A stretch of 64,000 nucleotides of DNA from Pectobacterium aroidearum (GTDB taxonomy: Bacteria; Pseudomonadota; Gammaproteobacteria; Enterobacterales; Enterobacteriaceae): NCBI RefSeq assembly GCF_041228105.1, contig NZ_CP166097.1, positions 2,294,001 to 2,358,000 on the forward strand, in the 5' to 3' direction. Each line of letters starts with the position of its first letter. Positions within the stretch are counted from its first letter, which is position 1. The notes beneath the pieces are model-generated. The model was not told the origin of the DNA. It did not search any database and saw only the letters and a program-made list of their open reading frames with translations. This document shows, piece after piece, positions 45,084 to 52,673 of this stretch. The translations under genes and the position numbers were made by a program.

Positions 45084-45890
45084 ATGGCTACTTATAAAAT
45101 TAAAGATTTGACAGGTAATGTTGAGTTTGAATGTTCTGACGATACTTATATACTCGATGCTGCTGAAGAAGCAGGGCTTGATTTACCCTATTCTTGCCGT
45201 GCTGGGTCATGCTCATCATGTGTAGCTCTACTTATTAGTGGGAGTGTTGATCAGCGTGATGCTTCTTTTTTAGACGAAGAGCAACAGAAATATTTTGTAT
45301 TGACTTGTGCGGCATACCCTAATAGCAATTGTGTTATTAAAACTGGGGTGGAGGAAATGCTATTGGGTTATGATTCATATCGTGATATGTCTGAGTATTT
45401 ATTCGGATTACTTGGTGGCAACGATTCTCCAGAACTTTTAGACGGGTTGTTTACCCCAGTAGATGCTTTCCGACATTATTTGTTTGGTAATGGAACTAAT
45501 AAATCTATTAATATAAATGACGTAGGGCTTTCTATTGATGTTAGTCAAATTCCACCGATCATGAATATTATCAATCAAGGTTTTATTGGTCGATTTGATA
45601 TTAGCAGTGATTTCAATCGTAATACTGTGCTAGACGGCATTATCCCTGCTTCCTATCTTGGCAATATTACGCTAAAAACAGAAGGGGTTCTTAGTATTTC
45701 ACCCGATGGTGCATGGAGTTATAATGGTGGGATTCGTGCTTATAATGATCTTTATGATGCCAATCCTAGTACCCATCGTGACAGGTTAGGAGAGTGGTCA
45801 ACAGGAGTACTTGATAAATTCAACGGTACTCCTTATGAAATTCAAATCCCTGGCACACTTGATATTTCTGGGCGTGGTCAGCGTTTATAA
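45084..45890 (+). CDS. Pectocin M-type bacteriocin (ferredoxin + colicin M domain)
   Basis: 268 residues. The N-terminal plant-type [2Fe-2S] ferredoxin (about 1-95; ligands Cys38, 43, 46, 75 in [10 protein letters not shown] and LTCAAYP) serves as receptor-binding part, entering target cells by the ferredoxin uptake (Fus) system. A linker helix leads to a colicin M-like domain (about 150-268) that cleaves lipid II in the periplasm; active-site pattern D222-x-Y224-D225 and H231-R232 in [17 protein letters not shown] matches colicin M. The start is set by AAGGA eight nt upstream and by comparison with the paralogous ferredoxin; an ATG two codons earlier is possible. Confidence 0.92.
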   Translation: MATYKIKDLTGNVEFECSDDTYILDAAEEAGLDLPYSCRAGSCSSCVALLISGSVDQRDASFLDEEQQKYFVLTCAAYPNSNCVIKTGVEEMLLGYDSYRDMSEYLFGLLGGNDSPELLDGLFTPVDAFRHYLFGNGTNKSININDVGLSIDVSQIPPIMNIINQGFIGRFDISSDFNRNTVLDGIIPASYLGNITLKTEGVLSISPDGAWSYNGGIRAYNDLYDANPSTHRDRLGEWSTGVLDKFNGTPYEIQIPGTLDISGRGQRL

Positions 45891-45896
45891 ACTTGC

Positions 45897-46250
45897 TCAG
45901 TTCTTGACGCTATATTCAACAGAACCGCTTTTGCATTCATACATGGCAAACAACTGATGAGATTTTTTTGGGTAGGATACGGTTACTGGTAATAGATAAA
46001 CATCTACTGTTCTAGATGTGTTTTCTTTATCAAAGATGATATCAGGTGAAGCAATGTCGGGAGAGGTTGGTCTTAGTTTTAGCCAACGTGGTATGCGATG
46101 CTCGATTAGATCATCTTGTACATTAGTTACTACTTGCTCATAAGTGATCTCGTCACATGAAGGTCCAATGAACTGAGAGTAATATTTATACACTGATAGC
46201 GAAACCACGGTTATCAAGACACTGAATATTGCTTTTTTTTTCCATCCCAT
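45897..46250 (-). CDS. Colicin M-type immunity protein
   Basis: 117 residues, the length of colicin M immunity protein Cmi, and encoded convergently behind the toxin as in colicin M. One N-terminal membrane anchor (AIFSVLITVVSLSVYKYY) with a periplasmic domain containing Cys32 and Cys106, which correspond to the Cmi disulfide. It neutralises the lipid II-cleaving domain in the periplasm. Start at 46250 is favoured over 46259 because AAGGA is nine nt upstream. Confidence 0.85.
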   Translation of the reverse strand: MGWKKKAIFSVLITVVSLSVYKYYSQFIGPSCDEITYEQVVTNVQDDLIEHRIPRWLKLRPTSPDIASPDIIFDKENTSRTVDVYLLPVTVSYPKKSHQLFAMYECKSGSVEYSVKN

Positions 46251-46343
46251 AGTTTGCATTCCTTATTGAGTATACCTATGCATCATCTATTTAAGATAAT
46301 AACAGTTATCACAATCTAATAGTAATGATGAAGTACAGTATGA

Positions 46344-46373
46344 AAAGCACCGGTCAGCATCCGTCGGTGCTTT
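46344..46373. terminator. Hairpin before the terminase remnant
   Basis: AAAGCACCG / CGGTGCTTT arms of 9 bp with a 12-nt loop. Only TTT follows on the plus strand, so terminator strength is uncertain. It may stop pectocin-region transcription. Confidence 0.45.
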
Positions 46374-46398
46374 CATCGTCCCAACAAAAGGCAAGTAC

Positions 46399-46530
46399 AT
46401 GACACAAGTCACCGATCAACACATTGAGAAAAAGATTCAGGCCAAAGGCTAACTGTACTATGTGTTAAGCCACAACCGGAGTGCGGTGAGTAAGGCATTC
46501 CAGAGTCACTTCCCAGAGGTGGCTCTATAA
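46399..46530 (+). pseudogene. Small phage gene interrupted by a stop
   Basis: ATG at 46399 opens a frame of 17 codons (MTQVTDQHIEKKIQAKG), then TAA, then continues in phase for 25 codons (YVLSHNRSAVSKAFQSHFPE) to a second TAA just before the terminase gene. Small ORFs sit here in related prophages. Low certainty. Confidence 0.35.
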
Positions 46531-46550
46531 TGCTTACTCAGTAGGACGCT

Positions 46551-47195
46551 ATGGTTAAGTACGATTGGAAAAAGCTGCTGACCGATTATGCAAACGCATA
46601 CTCAGCGACGAGAATCTTTCCAGTGGATTGGTGCGCTCAGCATGAGGTTCCATATAACTCTGCGAAGCGTCAGATCACGATACAGGCTGCACAGGATTTC
46701 ATTAAACAGGCGTTCGAAAATTCTCTGTTCGCAAAAGCGAGAAAAAGCGCGGTAATTCTGGCTATAATGGCATTTAGGAATCAGCAAACACAGACAACGA
46801 CAGCTGCGAAGCCTCCGCACCTGAAACGAAAAGGCACGGCAGAGATTCCAATGGTCGCTTTACTGAGGGAAACCCCGGCAATACGGGGGGCCGACAAACG
46901 CATTTCCACGCGGTAATCAATACGCTAGAACACACGGTGCTTACGCTAAATATCTGGATGCCGATGAGTTGTTCGATGCAGCCAAGGATTCTGATCTGCG
47001 TGATGAGCTGATTTTCATTCGAGCCCGTGCGCTGTCAGTGACGAAAACGCTGAACAAAATCATGGAGGATTTACAGAATGCTGAATCAGTCGAAGCGCGC
47101 ATTGAGCTTTACGATAAGTTCATCAAGGCTGAGCAAGGACTTGATCGCAACATTGCCCAGATTGAGTCAATTGAGAACAGACTGAGCAAGTTACG
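46551..47195 (+). pseudogene. Phage terminase small subunit, frameshifted and truncated
   Basis: The first frame (MVKYDWKKLLTDYANAYSAT, WCAQHEVPYNSAKRQIT, an HTH-like region) runs to about 46900; a frameshift near 46890-46910 moves the rest to another frame (NQYARTHGAYAKYLDADELF, then LRDELIFIRARALSVTKTLN and IESIENRLSKL) until the IS3 remnant begins near 47195. This domain order fits small terminase subunits that recognise phage DNA for packaging. No large subunit or other morphogenesis gene follows. Confidence 0.75.
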
Positions 47196-47199
47196 TAAG

Positions 47200-47538
47200 C
47201 ATCCCGGTAAACCGGACCATTCATTTTTAGAGATCTTCCGGCATACTGATTATGTCCCTGGAGGAGATCGCCATGCACAAAGCCCGATTCACCGAACATC
47301 AGATTATCGCCGTTCTGAAGTCCGTCGAAGCCGGGATCTCTGAGGCTTCGTACTACAACTGGAAAGCGAAGTTTGGCGGTATGGAAGCCTCTGATATCAA
47401 AAAGATGAAAAGCCTCGAGGATGAAAACCGCCGGCTGAAACAGATGTTTGCGGATCTGAATCTCGAGTGCCGCGCACTGAAAGACGTTATTGAAAAAAGC
47501 TTTAAAACCAGCGATAAAGCGTGAGCTGGTCAGCTATC
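47200..47538 (+). mobile_element. IS3-family insertion sequence remnant (orfA plus start of orfB)
   Basis: An OrfA-like frame starts near 47272 (MHKARFTEHQIIAVLKSVEA) and continues SEASYYNWKAKFGGMEASDI and DENRRLKQMFADLNLECRAL, close to IS1222/ISEhe3-type IS3 elements. About ten residues of the HTH (between EAG and GISEAS) are deleted in frame. The overlapping orfB start (KALKPAIKRELVSYL) breaks off at 47538, exactly where the 74-bp repeat begins. Not mobile. Confidence 0.8.
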
Positions 47539-47612
47539 TGGCGTGTATGGTACGGATTACGGCGACGAATACCAGATCGTTTTACGCCAGCGTTCCACAA
47601 TGGCTCTATGGT
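47539..47612. repeat. Right copy of 74-bp direct repeat bordering the prophage remnant
   Basis: Same orientation as 36888-36961, one mismatch. Here the integrase fragment stands alone, with the IS3 remnant on its left and unrelated DNA on its right. Confidence 0.85.
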
Positions 47613-47650
47613 CGAGGGGGGATCGCTACTTTTACTAACTTTTTCAAAGT

Positions 47651-47692
47651 GATAACATACAAACAGAATACCGATTCTGTTTGTATGTTATC
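47651..47692. repeat. Perfect 19-bp inverted repeat with 4-nt spacer
   Basis: GATAACATACAAACAGAAT (47651-47669), ACCG, then its exact reverse complement (47674-47692). It lies 39 nt past the prophage border and 81 nt before a Gly/Ser-rich small gene. The RNA would form a very stable hairpin; as DNA it could be an operator, cruciform or recombination site. No T-run follows. Confidence 0.85.
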
Positions 47693-47773
47693 GAGAACTG
47701 AAGCCATTTTTGGCAACGGTGCCGCTTATGACTATCCTGATAGAGGAGTCTTTAACCAAGAGAGGAAGATATC

Positions 47774-47941
47774 ATGAGTAAAGGCACATCAAGGGGATCA
47801 TCGTCCAGTCACCCTCAACAGGGAGGAAACTGGCCTAGCACAACCGGAAATCCATCGGGCGGAAATAGAGGTAATGCTCCTTCATCTTCAGGCGGAAATT
47901 CAGGCAAGGCAGGAGGTGGTTCTGGAAAAGCAGGGAAGTAG
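47774..47941 (+). CDS. Gly/Ser-rich small protein
   Basis: 55 residues starting MSKGTSRGSSSSHPQQGG, almost entirely Gly, Ser, Asn, Pro, Thr and Lys, ending GGGSGKAGK. GAGGAAG precedes the ATG and a terminator follows, so it looks like a complete transcription unit. The composition recalls the disordered Gly-rich N-termini of colicins and S-type pyocins, but no further domain follows. Function unknown; it could be a stand-alone disordered peptide or a bacteriocin relic. Confidence 0.6.
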   Translation: MSKGTSRGSSSSHPQQGGNWPSTTGNPSGGNRGNAPSSSGGNSGKAGGGSGKAGK

Positions 47942-47956
47942 AAGATATAAACAACG

Positions 47957-48001
47957 CTACGGCTAGTGAGATAAGCAACCTAGCCGTAGTGTCATTTTTT
48001 C
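47957..48001 (+). terminator. Terminator of the Gly/Ser-rich gene
   Basis: CTACGGCTAG / CTAGCCGTAG arms of 10 bp (47957-47966 and 47980-47989), then TGTCATTTTTTCT. It may also serve the convergent cystatin-like gene. Confidence 0.8.
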
Positions 48002-48011
48002 TATGAACTAT

Positions 48012-48284
48012 TTATTGTGGTAAGACTTCTTCAATTTTAGTAATGTGCGCATCGCCGCTCAGTGGCTTATAAATATGAATTTTGACAATTTTTAGCGGGG
48101 CTTCTGGGGTCGTTACCGTGCCTTTCGTCAGGAACGAGTAGTTCGTACCGGATACCACCTGTGTTGCAACAAATAGCGGTGTGTAAGCCACACCCAGCAA
48201 ATGTACGGTAGATTTAAAAAGTGATTTATCAGCATCATTCAAATCACGGAAAGCAGTCCATCCACCAGAAAGTTGATCTGACAT
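48012..48284 (-). CDS. Stefin/cystatin-like small protein
   Basis: 90 residues without signal peptide. It contains ATQVVSGTNYSFL, which matches the QxVxG papain-binding hairpin and following strand of animal and plant cystatins, and a later PLSGD turn where stefins have their second binding loop. Order (helix, QxVxG strand, VKIHIYKPL strand) and length both agree with stefins. AGGTGAAATA precedes the ATG. It might inhibit cysteine proteases of a host plant or the cell's own; activity is inferred only from these motifs. Confidence 0.68.
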   Translation of the reverse strand: MSDQLSGGWTAFRDLNDADKSLFKSTVHLLGVAYTPLFVATQVVSGTNYSFLTKGTVTTPEAPLKIVKIHIYKPLSGDAHITKIEEVLPQ

Positions 48285-48829
48285 TATTTCACCTCATTTA
48301 ATTTAATGGATAATTCAATTGCTGTGTTGCCCTATTAATATTTTTCACAGGGCAGTAAAGTGAGACTAGGTTATTTTATTTTCTTTGGCAAGGGAGAGTG
48401 CCATTCTCTTTATATGAATAAGATGAAAGTATATCAAGAAATAAAATAAGAATATTTAGGTGTTTTGCTAGTGGCTAGAGTGTTTTAAAAAAATTGGTGA
48501 TAATGAAAATTATTTCATGTGAAATTATATTTTAATATGAGACGATTATGTAATAAGTATAGATTAATCACGTTTGCATTCTGAGCATTTCCCTTATCCC
48601 TCATCGTAATGTTGCTATCGAATACTGTTGTACATTTATGTACCCGCTCACTCGCTCGGTAACGCAAACCGAGCATTCGATGCTGCCCAGCAACCGTCTG
48701 ATTAGTAAAGTGCTTTAAAATAACAAAATAGGAATTAGACGTAATATATCTCTCGCGCTGTGACAGCTGTCATTGGCTGAGCGGAAATTTCCACCATGCT
48801 CACTAATCAATTTAATAAAGAGGGGAAAA
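48285..48829. other. 545-nt region without a recognised gene
   Basis: 48300-48590 is very AT-rich and shows no gene. 48590-48720 is more balanced and foldable: GTACAT-TT-ATGTAC (48629-48642), GCTCGGT-N7-ACCGAGC (48654-48674) and outer arms ATCGAAT/ATTCGAT, so a small structured RNA or operator cluster is possible. TGACAGCTGTCA at 48761-48772 is a perfect 12-bp palindrome 57 nt before the Cys-tailed peptide gene. Confidence 0.4.
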
Positions 48830-48982
48830 ATGGAAAAAGAAAACAATGAACGTTTGAAAAATGAACATGTGTCAGAAGACGTTAATAAAAAAGAGGAGGT
48901 CGTTGATAAAGAGCATCGCGCTGATGACTCAAATAAAAGACGGCCTGGATGTAATCGCGCGAAGTGTTTCTGTGTACGGTAA
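48830..48982 (+). CDS. Small Cys-tailed peptide B, upstream of ferredoxin
   Basis: 50 residues: a highly charged body ([20 protein letters not shown]) and tail [13 protein letters not shown] with three Cys. AGAGGGGAAAA precedes the ATG. Paralogue of the peptide at 44908-45054: same length, same Lys/Glu/Asp-rich body, same CNR-x-KC-x-C-x-R end, same position 32 nt before a ferredoxin-domain gene. No signal peptide. Role unknown; candidates are ferredoxin maturation, an Fe-S or metal handover, or protection. Confidence 0.7.
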   Translation: MEKENNERLKNEHVSEDVNKKEEVVDKEHRADDSNKRRPGCNRAKCFCVR

Positions 48983-49014
48983 AAAATTTCAATTTTTATA
49001 AAAGGATAAAAGTG

Positions 49015-49353
49015 ATGGGACATACTTATACAATTAGAGATTTAACCACAGGGGCTGTAATTCAGGCTCCTGATGATGTTTGTATTTTAGATTCACTTGA
49101 AGAGGCTGGTGTTGATTCACCTTATTCATGTCGTGCCGGAGCATGCTCTTCATGTGCTGCGTTACTGATTAGCGGTCTCGTTGATCAATCGGATGGTACG
49201 TTTCTAAGCGATAAGCAGAAAGTTAGATTTATATTAACCTGTTCAGCATATCCTCAAAGCGACTGTATTATTCGAACAGGGGTAGAAGAGCTCCTGGAAG
49301 ATGAAGAAAAAGCGCACAAAGTCTTCTTTGAAGACTGGCAGAGATGGAACTGA
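49015..49353 (+). CDS. Plant-type [2Fe-2S] ferredoxin, paralogue of the pectocin N-terminus
   Basis: 112 residues; ligands Cys39, 44, 47 and 76 in [10 protein letters not shown] and LTCSAYP are all present. It resembles the pectocin ferredoxin domain over its full length (both contain RAG-CSSC, ALLISG-VDQ and TGVEE) but ends in an acidic tail ([20 protein letters not shown]) with no colicin M or pesticin domain. AAGGA precedes the ATG as in the pectocin. It may be a stand-alone ferredoxin, a competitor for the ferredoxin receptor, or a bacteriocin that lost its toxin domain. Confidence 0.82.
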   Translation: MGHTYTIRDLTTGAVIQAPDDVCILDSLEEAGVDSPYSCRAGACSSCAALLISGLVDQSDGTFLSDKQKVRFILTCSAYPQSDCIIRTGVEELLEDEEKAHKVFFEDWQRWN

Positions 49354-49419
49354 TTGCGGATTTTTTAAGCTTGTATCTTTAAAATGGAAAATATGTCCCC
49401 TTCATAAAGAAGGGGCATT

Positions 49420-49650
49420 ATCAAAACAAAAACATTTGGGCCAGACCATAATGCTTGTGCTTTATAGTTGCCCCACTTCCCAGATAACCCACCATTTCCT
49501 TGATCTTTTCCCGATTACCCGCATTGAACCCTGTGTTGTCGTCCCGAGGTGTGATAGATATAGTCCTTGTCTGAAAAATCTATTCGATAGGTGTTGATGC
49601 CAAATGTGGTGTCAGAGCCGACTCTCCACCCGATCTGAGGCCAAAACATG
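49420..49650 (-). pseudogene. Fragment of an unrecognised gene with a frameshift
   Basis: On the minus strand MFWPQIGWRVGSDTTFGINT and YRIDFSDKDYIYHT read as genuine protein, then the frame ends at 49515; shifted by one, it continues DDNTGFNAGNREKIKEMVGY and LGSGATIKHKHYGLAQMF to about 49425. No start of its own; it runs up to the DUF333 lipoprotein gene. Family not recognised. It looks like the C-terminal end of a secreted or toxin-type protein truncated by rearrangement. Confidence 0.5.
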
Positions 49651-49938
49651 AAATTATTGCCATGGCTGTGTACTGCCGCTGTGTTGTTACTGGCAGGATG
49701 CAGCAATCATAGCCAGAACGCTGCGGCTACCCAGCAAGATACCACGCAAAATGATGATAAGAATGCCGTCGTGTTGCTGAAAAGCAGCTCTCCGGTTGAC
49801 GTCAACTGTACGCTGATTGGCGGCACGATGGGGATCTCTCGGCAGCTTGACGGTGCGAGCGTAGGGGCCTGCCAGTTAGCCAATGGTAAGCGCTGTAGCG
49901 AACAGTCGCTGATGAATGGAAGCTGTCCTGCGGGGTAA
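49648..49938 (+). CDS. DUF333 lipoprotein (YdbJ-like)
   Basis: 96 residues: lipoprotein signal (MKLLPWLCTAAVLLLAGC), a low-complexity Gln/Asn/Asp linker, then a DUF333 domain (CTLIGGTMGISRQLDG through GKRCSEQSLMNGSC) with paired Cys. E. coli YdbJ near ldhA has the same build and position. Function unknown; likely outer-membrane anchored. Confidence 0.82.
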   Translation: MKLLPWLCTAAVLLLAGCSNHSQNAAATQQDTTQNDDKNAVVLLKSSSPVDVNCTLIGGTMGISRQLDGASVGACQLANGKRCSEQSLMNGSCPAG

Positions 49939-49971
49939 GTGTGCGGCAGTCAGTACTGCCGCAGGAATGAC

Positions 49972-50964
49972 TTAAAGTGTAACCAGATTTGCACAAGGCG
50001 CGTTCTGGCTGATGTCTTTGAGGTTCTGGAGCGTGGTTTGAGAAATGCTGATCAGCGCTTCTTCCGTCAGGAATGCCTGATGCCCGGTGAACAGTACGTT
50101 ATGGCACGCGGACAAGCGGCGGAAAACATCGTCCTGAATCACATCGTTGGATTTATCGGCGAAGAAGAGATCGCGTTCGTTTTCATAAACGTCCATACCC
50201 AGCGCACCGATTTTTTGTTGTTTCAGCGCGTCGATAGCCGCCTGTGAGTCGATCAGTCCACCACGGCTGGTATTGACGATCATGACGCCGTTTTTCATTT
50301 GTGCAAAGGCTGCCTGATTCAGCAGGTGATGATTCTCCGGCGTCAGCGGGCAGTGCAGGGAGATGACATCCGCGTTGGCATACAGCGTTTTCAGATCGAC
50401 ATACTCTGCCCCTAATTCCAATGCCTGCGGGTTTGGATAGGGATCGAAGGCCAGCAGGCGCATGCCAAAACCTTTCAGGATACGCATGGTGGCGATGCCG
50501 ATTTTTCCGGTGCCGATAATGCCCGCCGTCCGGTTGTGCATATTGAATCCAATCAACCCTTCCAGAGAGAAGTTCGCATCGCGAGTACGCTGATAAGCGC
50601 GGTGAATACGGCGGTTAAGCGTCAGCATCAATCCGACGGCGTGCTCGGCGACGGCCTCAGGGGAATACGCGGGAACGCGCACCACACTGATGCCCAGTTC
50701 CTTCGCCGCGTCTAAATCGACGTTGTTAAAGCCTGCACAACGTAGCGCCAGCGTTTTAATGCCCATCTCTGCCAGCTCGGTTAACACCTCGCGACCACCG
50801 TCATCGTTCACAAAGATGCAGACAGCTTGACAGCCCGCGGCTGTTTTCGCGGTGCGCGATGTCAGCATGAAATCAAAAAACTCCAGCTCATAGCCAAACT
50901 GCTGATTGACCTGCTCCAGATATTTACGGTCATACTGCTTGGTGCTGTAAATTGCCAGTTTCAT
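49972..50964 (-). CDS. ldhA: LdhA, fermentative D-lactate dehydrogenase
   Basis: Reduces pyruvate to D-lactate with NADH under anaerobic conditions. 330 residues (E. coli 329). NAD-binding GTGKIGIATM (about 150-160), catalytic Arg region NTSRGGLIDS (about 231-240), and the Glu/His dyad in YENERDLFF and FTGHQAFLTEEA (about 264 and 296). Starts MKLAIYSTKQYDRKYL. Convergent with the DUF333 gene. Confidence 0.96.
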   Translation of the reverse strand: MKLAIYSTKQYDRKYLEQVNQQFGYELEFFDFMLTSRTAKTAAGCQAVCIFVNDDGGREVLTELAEMGIKTLALRCAGFNNVDLDAAKELGISVVRVPAYSPEAVAEHAVGLMLTLNRRIHRAYQRTRDANFSLEGLIGFNMHNRTAGIIGTGKIGIATMRILKGFGMRLLAFDPYPNPQALELGAEYVDLKTLYANADVISLHCPLTPENHHLLNQAAFAQMKNGVMIVNTSRGGLIDSQAAIDALKQQKIGALGMDVYENERDLFFADKSNDVIQDDVFRRLSACHNVLFTGHQAFLTEEALISISQTTLQNLKDISQNAPCANLVTL

Positions 50965-51084
50965 TGATAGTTTCTCCGAAAAATCCTTAGATTAAGCTAT
51001 CAGAAAATAGGGCGGTGACAAACCGTTACCTGACTGACAGTAACGGTTTGAAATTGACGGGGCAATAAGAGCGTAAGAGCGGGT

Positions 51085-52638
51085 TTAGCGAGGCGTACTG
51101 AAAACTGACACGGCTTCAGACATCGTGGAGATCTGCTGTTCCAGGCTGTTAATGGCAGAACTGGAATGTGTGGCCAAAATCGTGTTCTGACGTGTCAATT
51201 CATCAATGTTGTTCACCGCTGAGTTAATTTGCCCCAGCCCTTGCGATTGTTCCTGTGTCGCCAGACTGATCTGATTCACAAGCTGCGTAACCTGCTGCAC
51301 CTGCGTCAATATATTGTTCATCGACTGGCTGGTGTGATTGACCAGTTTATCGCTGGTGTGAATATTGGCGATCGTGGTATCGATAATTTCCGCGATGTCT
51401 TTGGCGGCGGCGGCGCTACGCTGCGCCAAAATACGCACTTCCCCTGCGACCACGGCGAAACTCTTACCCTGTTCTCCTGCGTGAGCGGCTTCTACGGCGG
51501 CATTGAGCGCCAGAATGTTGGTCTGGAACGCCAGATTATCCAGCACGCTGATGATGTCGGTGATTTCTTTGCTGGAACGCGTCATGACTGCCATGGTGTC
51601 TGTGACCTGGCTGACGGCTTTCTCCCCGGCATCGACGGCCTGATTGGCATCGTTCGCACAGCGCGTCGCGAGTTGAGAAGCAGAGGCGTTGCTTTGAATC
51701 GTCGCTGTCAGTTCTTCCATTGATGACGCGGTGGATTGTAGACTTTGGGCGGTATCTTCACAGCGCTGGCTCAGTGTGTAATTCCCGGAGGCGATCTCGC
51801 CGCAAGCGTGGCGCAGTTCGACCAGCTTGCCGTTGACATCATCGACAAACGTGCGGAAGTTCATACCGGATTGATTGACAGCGCGTAGTAACATGCCGAC
51901 TTCATCCACACGATTAAGCTGAAACGAGTTGTCTGCCTGCCCGGATGCGGAATTAATGGCCTGGCGTAGAATTTTTTCCAGCGGCTTTGCCAAATGCTGA
52001 ACTAATAATTCGCTGGTTATGGCCGCGCTAGTGAGTAGCACCAAAGCAAAAATTAATAGCGGCGTAGTGAGTGGAAGGGTAGCAAGTAAGAAAAGCAGCG
52101 CAAATAGCATAAAAAGGAATACGTAGCTTCTTATCCGCCAGCGTACGGGAATGACGTTAAATAAGCTAAGAAATTTTAGTGGTCCTTTATAAATCAGCAG
52201 CCCCTGAAAGAGTCGGCGGTTTTTTAATTTATTCTCATTCATTTGACGGTAAAGTGCTTCAGCTTGCCGAATCTCTTCCTGTGAAACCCGAGTTCGTACC
52301 GACATATATCCTGTTATTTTCCCTTCCTTCATCAGCGGTGTCGTACTGGCTTTTACCCAATAGTAATCGCCATTCTTGCGGCGGTTCTTGACGACGGCAG
52401 TCCAGATTTTACCTGCCTTTAGCGTCGCCCACATGTCGGCAAACGCCTGCGGAGGCATGTCTGGGTGGCGCACGATATTGTGAGGTTGGTGGAGGATTTC
52501 TTCAAAGTCGTAACCACTGGCATCAATAAAATCGTCATTTGCATAAGTGATATGACTATCGGTAGTGGTAACCGACATTAGCTTGGCTTTTTCATCTAAT
52601 AAATACTGAATATCACTGACCGGAAAATTCTTACGCAT
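51085..52638 (-). CDS. Aer-like PAS chemoreceptor 1
   Basis: 517 residues. PAS domain about 20-120 (ITYANDDFIDASGYDFEEIL, the FAD-type aerotaxis fold, and NGDYYWVKASTTPL), a membrane-anchoring double hydrophobic segment about 165-215 with no periplasmic domain, a HAMP-like region, then the methyl-accepting signalling domain with the conserved tip NILALNAAVEAAHAGEQGKS. It should sense redox or oxygen and signal to CheA. It ends VFSTPR, without the CheR-binding pentapeptide. Paralogue of the next receptor. Confidence 0.9.
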   Translation of the reverse strand: MRKNFPVSDIQYLLDEKAKLMSVTTTDSHITYANDDFIDASGYDFEEILHQPHNIVRHPDMPPQAFADMWATLKAGKIWTAVVKNRRKNGDYYWVKASTTPLMKEGKITGYMSVRTRVSQEEIRQAEALYRQMNENKLKNRRLFQGLLIYKGPLKFLSLFNVIPVRWRIRSYVFLFMLFALLFLLATLPLTTPLLIFALVLLTSAAITSELLVQHLAKPLEKILRQAINSASGQADNSFQLNRVDEVGMLLRAVNQSGMNFRTFVDDVNGKLVELRHACGEIASGNYTLSQRCEDTAQSLQSTASSMEELTATIQSNASASQLATRCANDANQAVDAGEKAVSQVTDTMAVMTRSSKEITDIISVLDNLAFQTNILALNAAVEAAHAGEQGKSFAVVAGEVRILAQRSAAAAKDIAEIIDTTIANIHTSDKLVNHTSQSMNNILTQVQQVTQLVNQISLATQEQSQGLGQINSAVNNIDELTRQNTILATHSSSAINSLEQQISTMSEAVSVFSTPR

Positions 52639-52673
52639 TTATTAATCCTTTTAGTATAAGCAAGCATATCCCC

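Noticed and set aside
47660..47683. Possible LexA (SOS) box inside the 19-bp inverted repeat
   Set aside because: The half-sites are inverted (ACAG...CTGT, 12 nt apart) rather than CTGT-N8-ACAG.
48622..48642. LexA-like TACTGT near 48625
   Set aside because: Only one half-site fits; the partner ACAGTA is absent.
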